From: CAIOSQ01 sp044359885
Lineage (GTDB): Bacteria; Pseudomonadota; Alphaproteobacteria; CACIAM-22H2
Assembly: GCA_044359885.1 (NCBI GenBank)
Contig: JBIKLI010000296.1
Location: forward strand, 1 to 5,518
Reading direction: 5' to 3'
Length of the DNA stretch: 5,518 bases
In this document: piece by piece, positions 1-5,518 of the stretch
Layout: the number at the start of each line of letters is the position of its first letter
Position numbering within the stretch: position 1 is the first letter of the stretch
Notes under the pieces: model-generated
Databases searched by the model: none
Told to the model about the DNA's origin: nothing
Seen by the model: the letters and a program-made list of their open reading frames with translations, nothing else
Made by a program: the position numbers and the translations under genes

Positions 1-83
1 CGCGGCACGCATGACGCGGGGCGCGAGCCGCCTTTCGCCGGGGCCCGAAGCCGGCGCGAGCCCGTCGCTTGCGTCGATCGCCC

Positions 84-93
84 GAAGAAGAGG
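84..93 (+). promoter_or_regulatory. Ribosome binding site of the glycosyltransferase gene
   Basis: A purine-rich stretch, GAAGAAGAGG, ends five bases before the ATG at 99. It decides the start. The reading frame is also open upstream, with a possible TTG start at 69, but the purine run would then lie inside the coding sequence. The ATG at 99 is also followed directly by the first hydrophobic strand of the protein (GILLIQWNG), as expected for a glycosyltransferase N-terminus. Confidence 0.6.
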
Positions 94-98
94 CACCG

Positions 99-1292
99 AT
101 GCCCGAGCGCGACGGCATCCTTCTGATCCAGTGGAACGGCAGCCACTACGACTCGCTTGCCGGGTTGCTGCAGCTGGCCGGACAGGAATTCGCCGGGCAG
201 GGCTTCGCGGTCCGCACGGTGACGATGGACCGCCCGGGCTGGAAGGACGAACTCGCGACGCTTCTGCGTGCCGAACCGCCGCTCTGCGCGATCGGCATGT
301 CGGGCGTCGGCTCCGATCTGCAGACGGCGCAGCGAAAGTCGTTGTGGGAGGCGGCGAAAGTCCCGTTCTTCGACTGGAACTGCGACCATCCCGCCTATTT
401 TCCGCGCCGTCACGCCATCCGCAGCCGCTACCTGCTGCATGGCTACGTCTTTCCCGACCATGCGCAGTATTCGATCCGGCATTTCAACGCCAACGGCGTC
501 GCCTTCTGCGCCCATCTGGGCGTCCCGCCGCGCAGCATCTTCGAGGGCGCGCCCCGGCCACTCGCCGCGCGCAACGGGCGGGTCGTGTTCGCCAAGACCG
601 GGGCCGACACCAACGCGATCGAAGCCCGCTGGCGCCGGCTCTCGCCGATCCTTCGCGACCTGCTCTTCGCCGCATCCGAGGAACTTTTCCACCGCAGCAC
701 CGCCGAACACCTGCCAACCTTGCAGCGGCTTGGCGAGACGCGCGGGTTCTTGCTCGACGGCAGCGGTCTTCTCGCCCTTCGGCTGATCCGTGAACTCGAC
801 GCCTATATCCGCCACCGCCGCGCCCGGATGGTTCTGGAGGCGGTCCGCACCTGCCCGGTCGACGTCTACGGCGCCGGCTGGGAGCATGTGGACCAGGAGA
901 CCGGACAGGTGCGTTTCCACGGCCCGGCCGAGTGGCGGACGCTGACCGGGCTGCTGCCCGGCTATCTCGGATGCCTGACGATCAATCCGCTGGTCGAGCA
1001 CTCGGTGCACGATCGCAGCTTCTTCGCCCTGGCGGCGAACGTGACGCCGCTCGGCGACTCGAACATCTTCTCGCGCGCGCAGCTTCCGGCGCTCGAGGGT
1101 TTCACGTTCCGCTTCGATCCGGCGTCGGTCCGGGCCGCGGTCGAGACGCTCTTCGCCGATCCGGCGGCCGCCATGGCGCTGACCGAGCAGGCGTGGCTGC
1201 AGGTCCGCGAGCGGTTCTCGCTGCGCGCGTCGCTGGGCCTCATCCTCGATGCCGCGCAGATGGTGCCGCTCAACGCGCGCGCATCGGCGTGA
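99..1292 (+). CDS. CgeB-like glycosyltransferase family protein
   Basis: This 397-residue soluble protein has no signal peptide or membrane segment. It looks like a GT-B-fold glycosyltransferase of the CgeB / glycosyl-transferase-group-1 type, which moves a sugar from a nucleotide donor in the cytoplasm. The N-terminal half starts with a Rossmann-like strand (GILLIQWNG, residues 6-14) and carries DWNCDHPAYF at 92-101, similar to the Asp-His-Pro segment seen in CgeB-like proteins. The C-terminal half has VDVYGAGWE (254-262), HGP (274-276) and HSVHDRSFFALAANVTPLGDSN near 301-322. The last resembles the family's nucleotide-sugar-binding motif (H-E-R-x-F-E-A-L-A-x-G-x-x-x-L-x-D), with Asn where Gly is common. 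Its stop overlaps by one base an ATG in the glf frame (TGATG), which points to co-translation with glf. A galactofuranose-related transfer is therefore plausible, but donor and acceptor cannot be read from sequence. The family call is by motif resemblance only. Confidence 0.75.
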   Translation: MPERDGILLIQWNGSHYDSLAGLLQLAGQEFAGQGFAVRTVTMDRPGWKDELATLLRAEPPLCAIGMSGVGSDLQTAQRKSLWEAAKVPFFDWNCDHPAYFPRRHAIRSRYLLHGYVFPDHAQYSIRHFNANGVAFCAHLGVPPRSIFEGAPRPLAARNGRVVFAKTGADTNAIEARWRRLSPILRDLLFAASEELFHRSTAEHLPTLQRLGETRGFLLDGSGLLALRLIRELDAYIRHRRARMVLEAVRTCPVDVYGAGWEHVDQETGQVRFHGPAEWRTLTGLLPGYLGCLTINPLVEHSVHDRSFFALAANVTPLGDSNIFSRAQLPALEGFTFRFDPASVRAAVETLFADPAAAMALTEQAWLQVRERFSLRASLGLILDAAQMVPLNARASA

Positions 1293-1315
1293 TGCGGGCG
1301 TCGGGCTCGCGCGCG

Positions 1316-2443
1316 ATGTCCAGGCCCCTGCTGATCGTCGGTGCCGGCTTCGCCGGCGCGGTCCATGCCCGCACGCTTGCGGACGATGGCCACCGCGTGA
1401 CCGTCATCGACCGCCGCCCCCATCTCGCCGGCAACGCCTTCGACGAGGTCGACGCGAACGGCGTCCGGATCCACCGCTACGGACCGCATCTGTTCCATAC
1501 GAATTCCAGCACCGTGATCGGATGGATCCGGCGTTTTGCAAGATGGCTGCCCTACCGCCATCGCGTCCGCGCCGAACTGCCCGACGGCCGCCGCGTCCCG
1601 CTTCCGATCAATCTGGACACGCTGTCGGCCGTGTTCGGCCAGCGTCTCCAGGACGCCGACGACGCCAACGCGCTGCTGGCGCGGCTGGCCGTCCCGATCG
1701 CGGAGCCGCGCAACGCCGGCGAGTATCTGCGCTCGCGCATCGGCGACGTGCTGACCGACCTCTTCTTCCGCCCCTATACGCGCAAGATGTGGGCGATGGA
1801 GCTGGAGCAGCTCGACGCCAGCGTCGTGCGCCGGATCCCCTTGCGTGTCGATCGCGAGGACGCCTATTTCCCGGGCGACCGGTTCCAGGCCCTGCCGGCC
1901 GGCGGCTATGCCGGCATGTTCGGGCGCATCCTCGACCATCCCCGCATCGCCGTTCATCTGGCCACGCCCTACGCGAATGGCATGGAACGCGACCACGCGC
2001 ATTGCTTCAACAGCATGGCGATCGACGAATGGTTCGGCTACCGCTTCGGCGAACTGCCCTACCGGTCGATCCGGTTCGAGCATCGCACGGTCGGCGCCGT
2101 TCCCGCGCAGGACTGGAGCGTGACCAATTTCACCGATGATGGCCGCCATACCAGGGAAACCGCGTGGCACGTGCTGCCGGGACACCGCGTGGAAGAGACC
2201 GGCCGGACGACGCTGACCCGCGAGGAACCCTGCGCCGCACGCGACAACGGCCGCGAACGCTACTATCCCGTCAAGACCGCGGACGGCGCCCCGCTGGCCG
2301 CCTACCGCCGGTACCGCGAGGCCGCGCGCGGGATCGCGAACATGACCTTCATCGGACGATGCGGCACCTATCAATATCTCGACATGGATCAGGTCATCAG
2401 CCAGTCGCTCGCGCGCGCCCGGCGCTGGAGCCGGACGAGGTGA
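1316..2443 (+). CDS. glf: UDP-galactopyranose mutase
   Basis: This is a 375-residue cytoplasmic flavoenzyme that interconverts UDP-galactopyranose and UDP-galactofuranose, the donor for galactofuranose in surface glycans. The N-terminus is an FAD-binding Rossmann motif, GAGFAG (residues 9-14), with an acidic strand end at D32 and then AGNAF (38-42). YGPHLFHTN (55-63) is the family signature. Residues corresponding to known catalytic or substrate-binding positions are present: W159, R173 in RRIPLR, Y184, R280, Y316-Y317 in RYYPV, and Y352 in GTYQYLDMDQVI. R173 and R280 are the expected phosphate-binding arginines. The usual TGPID segment reads NSMAID (232-237). Length is normal for bacterial Glf. 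The start at 1316 aligns with other family members. An in-frame ATG at 1292, overlapping the upstream stop as TGATG, would add eight residues and could be the real coupled start; neither has a clear ribosome binding site. It appears co-transcribed with the glycosyltransferase. Confidence 0.96.
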   Translation: MSRPLLIVGAGFAGAVHARTLADDGHRVTVIDRRPHLAGNAFDEVDANGVRIHRYGPHLFHTNSSTVIGWIRRFARWLPYRHRVRAELPDGRRVPLPINLDTLSAVFGQRLQDADDANALLARLAVPIAEPRNAGEYLRSRIGDVLTDLFFRPYTRKMWAMELEQLDASVVRRIPLRVDREDAYFPGDRFQALPAGGYAGMFGRILDHPRIAVHLATPYANGMERDHAHCFNSMAIDEWFGYRFGELPYRSIRFEHRTVGAVPAQDWSVTNFTDDGRHTRETAWHVLPGHRVEETGRTTLTREEPCAARDNGRERYYPVKTADGAPLAAYRRYREAARGIANMTFIGRCGTYQYLDMDQVISQSLARARRWSRTR

Positions 2444-2466
2444 CGGTCGGTACGGCGGGAGGCGGG

Positions 2467-2495
2467 TTGACACGCGTGGTACGCCCCTGTTCGAT
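2467..2495 (+). promoter_or_regulatory. Candidate sigma70-type promoter for the MFS gene
   Basis: A perfect -35 box TTGACA (2467-2472) is followed, after a 17-base spacer, by TTCGAT (2490-2495). That matches the -10 consensus at three of six positions, including the conserved first T, the A and the last T. Transcription would begin near 2502, giving a leader of about 20 bases with the purine-rich GAAAGGG (2511-2517) before the ATG at 2525. An 8-base palindrome, CACGCGTG (2471-2478), overlaps the end of the -35 box and could be a repressor site, but it is short. The promoter lies in the only gap between glf and the transporter, so it fits the start of a new unit. The weak -10 limits confidence. 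Confidence 0.45.
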
Positions 2496-2524
2496 TCGCG
2501 CAACTCGTCGGAAAGGGTCTCAGG

Positions 2525-3745
2525 ATGCGAGCGCGGCAGGACCCCGGAAATGCCCGCGCTGCGCGGGACGCCGGTCAGGATGCGGGACGGATGCGCTGGG
2601 CGATGCTCGCCCTGCTGTTCGCGTGCCGCACCAGCCTCGGCTTCCAGTTCCAGGCCATGGGATCGACCGCCCCCGAGGTCGCGGGTGCGTTCGGCCTCAA
2701 CCTTGCCGAGACCGGCACGCTGATCGGGCTGTTCATGCTTCCCGGCTTGTTCCTGGCGCTGCCCAGCGGCTACGCGGGGCGCCATGTCGGCGACCGTCGC
2801 CTGCTGGCGATCGGCCTGCTGGTCATGGGCCTCGGCGGCGCCACGGCGGCGCTCGCCGCGGGGTTCGGATCGCTGGCGCTCGCCCGGATCCTGGGCGGCA
2901 TCGGCTTCGTCATCGGCACCGTCTATTTTTCCAAGATGGTCGCGGACTGGTTCGCCGGACGCGAACTGGCCACCGCCATGGGCATGCTGGTGGTGAGCTG
3001 GCCCTTCGGCATCGCGATCGGCCAGATCGCGCATGACTGGATCATGATCCAGTACCATTGGCGGGTCGCCTTCGCCGTGGCCGGCGCCTACAGCGCGGCT
3101 GCGGGGCTCGCCCTTTGGGTCGGCTATCGCGCCGCGCCCGGCGCGGCCGGGCCGCATGGCGCCGCTGCGCAGGGCGGCATGCCGCGCCGCGAGCTCGCAC
3201 TCACCCTGATCGCGTCCTGCGCCTGGGCCTTCTTCAACGCCGGCTATCTGGTCTTCCTCAGCTTCGCGGCCCATGCGCTCCAGGCCGGCGGCATGCCCGC
3301 GCGGGAGGCGATCCCCGTCGTCAGCGCCGCCAGTCTGCTGATGATGCTCTCGATCCCGCTCTGCGGCTTCCTCGCCGACCGCTCCGGTCGCCCCGACGCG
3401 CTGCTTTATGGCTGCAGCACCGTCGCGGTGCTGTGCATGCTCGCGCTGCCCGTACCCGGGCTCGGCGTGGTCGCATGCGTCGTGTTCGGGCTGGTCGGGC
3501 TCGGGCCCGCCGGGGTGATCATGTCGCTGACCGGCCAGGCGATGTCGCCGGCGCGTCGCGCCTTCGGCATGGGCGTGTTCTCGACGACCTATTACGCCAT
3601 CACCGCGCCGGCACCGGCGGTGGCGGGATGGCTCGTGGACTCCTCCGGCGCACCGCGCGATGCGCTCGCCCTTGCGGCGCTCTGCTTCACCCTGACCATC
3701 GCCGCAAATCTCGCCTTCCGCATCGCGCATCCACGGCTGCGCTGA
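2525..3745 (+). CDS. MFS transporter, substrate unknown
   Basis: This is a 406-residue inner-membrane secondary transporter of the major facilitator superfamily. Hydrophobic segments fit 12 helices, roughly at residues 26-42, 62-82, 93-112, 116-136, 150-170, 181-201, 223-248, 263-284, 292-309, 312-335, 345-370 and 378-400. The loop between helices 2 and 3 carries an MFS motif A variant (GYAGRHVGDRR, 82-92), and the matching loop between helices 8 and 9 carries GFLADRSGRP (281-290). A linker at 202-222 joins the two six-helix halves. Arg34 in helix 1 (FACRTSLGFQ) recalls the helix-1 arginine of CynX/NimT-like and anion-transporting MFS proteins, but this is only suggestive. The ATG at 2525 has GAAAGGG seven bases upstream; a second in-frame ATG at 2591 would remove a charged 22-residue tail and is possible. 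The next gene is arsA, so a role in metalloid efflux can be proposed, but nothing in the protein shows it. Confidence 0.9.
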   Translation: MRARQDPGNARAARDAGQDAGRMRWAMLALLFACRTSLGFQFQAMGSTAPEVAGAFGLNLAETGTLIGLFMLPGLFLALPSGYAGRHVGDRRLLAIGLLVMGLGGATAALAAGFGSLALARILGGIGFVIGTVYFSKMVADWFAGRELATAMGMLVVSWPFGIAIGQIAHDWIMIQYHWRVAFAVAGAYSAAAGLALWVGYRAAPGAAGPHGAAAQGGMPRRELALTLIASCAWAFFNAGYLVFLSFAAHALQAGGMPAREAIPVVSAASLLMMLSIPLCGFLADRSGRPDALLYGCSTVAVLCMLALPVPGLGVVACVVFGLVGLGPAGVIMSLTGQAMSPARRAFGMGVFSTTYYAITAPAPAVAGWLVDSSGAPRDALALAALCFTLTIAANLAFRIAHPRLR

Positions 3746-3757
3746 GACGGTCGTCGC

Positions 3758-3778
3758 GCATGGTTCCACGAGCCATGC
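3758..3778 (+). terminator. Strong stem-loop just after the MFS gene, possible terminator or RNA stabiliser
   Basis: The arms GCATGGTTC (3758-3766) and GAGCCATGC (3770-3778) pair over nine positions, with one U·G wobble and a CAC triloop. It begins 12 bases after the MFS stop codon. No T-run follows, so it is not a classic intrinsic terminator. It could be a Rho-linked 3' end, a processing or stability element, or part of a leader for arsA. The wobble pair forms only in RNA read from the + strand; on the other strand it would be an A-C mismatch, which slightly favours a + strand role. Confidence 0.35.
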
Positions 3779-3786
3779 CACCTGCG

Positions 3787-3822
3787 GCCAAATGTCCGGA
3801 TGGCGCGGCTCGCGGACATGGC
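3787..3822 (+). promoter_or_regulatory. Interrupted inverted repeat upstream of arsA, possible operator or leader hairpin
   Basis: ATGTCCG (3792-3798) is repeated as its exact reverse complement CGGACAT (3813-3819) around a 14-base centre. GCC (3787-3789) and GGC (3820-3822) extend the stem by three pairs past a two-base AA bulge. The centres of the 7-base arms are 21 bases apart, about two helical turns, which would place both half-sites on the same face of DNA as for a dimeric regulator. It lies 51-87 bases before the chosen arsA start and eight bases after the preceding stem-loop. Its function is not shown; by position it could control arsA. Confidence 0.35.
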
Positions 3823-3873
3823 AAAACGCCCCTTGCCGGCATCGTCGCGTCCGGCCTGGAGATCGGAACCGTC

Positions 3874-5518
3874 ATGGAAGCGAGCGAGACTGCCGGCGCT
3901 GGCGTGCGCCGTGATCTGCCGGCAAGCACGCCGGCGGCGCCCGTGGGGCCGTCCTTCCTCGCCGCGCCACCCCGCTGCCTTTTCTTCACCGGAAAGGGCG
4001 GCGTCGGCAAGACCTCGATCGCCTGCGCCGCCGCGATCACGCTGGCCGATCGCGGCAAGCGGGTCCTGCTCGTCAGCACGGATCCCGCCTCCAACCTCGA
4101 CGAGATGCTGGGCGTGGCGCTTGACCGAACTCCGCGCGCGGTTCCGGACGTGCCCGGCCTGTCGGCGCTGAACATCGATCCGGCGGCGGCCGCCGACGCC
4201 TATCGCCAGCGCGTGCTGGCGCAGATGCCGGGTGCGAGCGAGACGTCGCGCGCGACCGTCCGCGAGCAGCTCTCCGGAGCCTGCACGACGGAGGTCGCCG
4301 CCTTCGACGAATTCGCGGCCTTGCTCGCGGACGGGGCGCCCGGCTTCGACCATGTGCTCTTCGATACCGCGCCGACCGGTCACACGCTTCGGCTGCTGAG
4401 CCTGCCGGCCGCTTGGACCGGCTTTCTCGAGGCGAACGAAGCCGGCGCCGCCTGCCTGGGCCCGCATTCCGGTCTCAAGATGCAGGAACGGCGTTTTCGG
4501 GCGGCCATGGAGGCGCTCGCCGATCCGCGCACGACCAGGGTCGTCCTGGTCACCCGTGCCGAGCGCGCCGCGCTCGCCGAAGCCGCCCGCTGCGCCGGCG
4601 AACTCGCGGCGCTCGGCCTCGCGAACCAGACGCTCGTCGTCAATGGCGTCTTCCGCGCCAGCGCGACCGCCGATCCGGTCGCCCGGACGATCGAAGCCAG
4701 CGGCCAGGATGCGCTGGCCGCGATGCCCGACATCCTGCGGCAGCTGCCGCGCGACACCCTGCCGTTGCGGGGTCACGACATGCTGGGTCCCGGCCCCCTG
4801 CGGAGATTGCTGCAGGCCGGCGCGGACACGCCGCCTCCACCCATCGTGACGCGCCGCGCGGCGCCGGTCCCCGTTCCGTCGCTGGGCGCGCTGGTCGACG
4901 AACTGGCCGCGCGCGGGCGCGGCCTGGTGATGGTCATGGGCAAGGGCGGCGTCGGCAAGACCACGATCGCGGCGGCGATCGCCATCGGTCTGGTCGCGCG
5001 CGGCCATGCCGTTCATCTCACCACGACCGATCCCGCGGCGCATCTCGCCATGACCGTCGAAGGCGTCCTGCCGGGGCTGCGCGTCGACCGCATCGATCCG
5101 AAGGCGGAGACGGAACGCTATGTCGAGAAGATCGTCGACCGGAACGGGCGCGATCTCGATCCCGCCGGCCGCGCCTTGCTGCGCGAGGACCTCCGTTCCC
5201 CATGTACCGAGGAAGTGGCCGTGTTCCATGCCTTCTCGCGGATCGTCGCGGAGGCTCGCGGCGGCTTCGTCGTGGTGGATACGGCGCCCACGGGGCACAC
5301 GCTGCTGCTGATGGACGCCGCGGGGGCCTATCACCGGCAGATGATCCGCGATCTCCAGGTCGCGGAGGACGGCAAGGGCCGGGTCGTCACTCCGCTGATG
5401 CGCCTGCGCGATCCTGCGCATACCCAGGTGCTGCTGGTCACGCTGCCCGAAACCACCCCGGTCTCCGAGGCGGCAGCCCTGCAGGACGACCTGCGCCGCG
5501 CCGGCATCGAGCCCCATG
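3874..5518 (+). CDS. arsA: ArsA arsenical pump-driving ATPase, 3' end beyond window
   Basis: ArsA is a cytoplasmic ATPase, stimulated by arsenite or antimonite, that normally docks on the ArsB (or Acr3) permease to power export. The frame is open to the window edge, giving 548 residues; by comparison with plasmid R773 ArsA (583 residues), roughly the last 60 are missing. It has the duplicated A1-A2 layout. A1 has a deviant Walker A motif GKGGVGKTS (40-48), STDPAS, and the signature DTAPTGHT (164-171). A proline-rich linker follows near 317-340. A2 has GKGGVGKTT (356-364), TTDPAAH and DTAPTGHT (469-476). All three metalloid-binding cysteines are kept: C137 in LSGACTTE, C194 in GAACLGP and C444 in LRSPCTEE, matching C113, C172 and C422 of R773. 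The N-terminus is about 25 residues longer than R773 ArsA. GGAA (3865-3868) sits five bases before the ATG at 3874; in-frame ATGs at 3760 and 3775 would lengthen it further. No ars partner gene is visible in the window. Confidence 0.97.
   Translation, partial: MEASETAGAGVRRDLPASTPAAPVGPSFLAAPPRCLFFTGKGGVGKTSIACAAAITLADRGKRVLLVSTDPASNLDEMLGVALDRTPRAVPDVPGLSALNIDPAAAADAYRQRVLAQMPGASETSRATVREQLSGACTTEVAAFDEFAALLADGAPGFDHVLFDTAPTGHTLRLLSLPAAWTGFLEANEAGAACLGPHSGLKMQERRFRAAMEALADPRTTRVVLVTRAERAALAEAARCAGELAALGLANQTLVVNGVFRASATADPVARTIEASGQDALAAMPDILRQLPRDTLPLRGHDMLGPGPLRRLLQAGADTPPPPIVTRRAAPVPVPSLGALVDELAARGRGLVMVMGKGGVGKTTIAAAIAIGLVARGHAVHLTTTDPAAHLAMTVEGVLPGLRVDRIDPKAETERYVEKIVDRNGRDLDPAGRALLREDLRSPCTEEVAVFHAFSRIVAEARGGFVVVDTAPTGHTLLLMDAAGAYHRQMIRDLQVAEDGKGRVVTPLMRLRDPAHTQVLLVTLPETTPVSEAAALQDDLRRAGIEPH

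Noticed and set aside
11..793. + strand reading frame of 260 codons starting at an ATGA
   Set aside because: It overlaps the glycosyltransferase in another frame, and its translation is Arg/Pro/Ala-rich with no domain. The ATGA at 11-14 does contain a stop in frame with a possible upstream gene (…Arg-His-Ala-stop), but three codons are too few to call a gene end.
1249..2139. + strand reading frame of 296 codons inside the glf region
   Set aside because: It is an out-of-frame shadow of glf, rich in Arg and Pro. The glf frame carries the full family signature.
2164..3036. + strand reading frame of 290 codons bridging glf and the MFS gene
   Set aside because: It overlaps both genes out of frame and has no recognisable domain. 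The promoter and ribosome binding site in the gap fit the MFS start at 2525.
962..3781. Open reading frame of 939 codons on the - strand, antisense to the glycosyltransferase end, glf and the MFS gene
   Set aside because: It spans three well-supported + strand genes and their gaps. Its translation is a mixture of Arg, Ala, Gly, Glu and Asp with no recognisable domain. Long antisense frames are expected where third positions are nearly all G or C.
3800..4171. + strand reading frame of 123 codons at the start of arsA
   Set aside because: It is out of frame with the ArsA P-loop, has Arg/Pro/Ser-rich translation, and is a shadow of arsA.
3592..5517. Open reading frame of 641 codons on the - strand, antisense to arsA
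   Set aside because: It is the mirror of the arsA reading frame, with low-complexity Arg/Gly/Ala-rich translation and no motif. ArsA on the + strand is certain.

Overview
The window is strongly GC-rich, with G or C at most third codon positions and almost no non-coding space. All four genes lie on the + strand. Composition and protein style suggest a high-GC proteobacterium, most likely an alphaproteobacterium. This is inference; no marker gene is present to fix the taxon.

Positions 99-2443 hold a two-gene glycan module. First is a CgeB-like glycosyltransferase (99-1292). It is followed, with no gap, by UDP-galactopyranose mutase, glf (1316-2443, or from the ATG at 1292 that overlaps the preceding stop). 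Glf makes UDP-galactofuranose, so the module probably belongs to a locus for a galactofuranose-containing surface polysaccharide or a glycosylated surface protein. The rest of that locus would lie to the left.

Positions 2444-2524 are an 81-base gap with a candidate sigma70-type promoter (perfect TTGACA). It appears to start a new transcription unit. Positions 2525-3745 encode a 12-helix MFS transporter of unknown substrate.

Positions 3746-3873 are a 128-base gap with two consecutive stem-loops. Positions 3874 to the window end encode an ArsA-type arsenite/antimonite-stimulated ATPase. Both nucleotide-binding halves and all three metalloid-binding cysteines are present, and the last roughly 60 residues are cut off by the window edge. 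No arsR, arsD, arsB/acr3 or arsC is visible; they may lie downstream.

No tRNA, rRNA, CRISPR array, insertion sequence or phage gene was found. The least explained parts are the paired stem-loops before arsA, the MFS-arsA adjacency, and the altered TGPID segment of Glf. I found no clear evidence of an undescribed multi-gene system.
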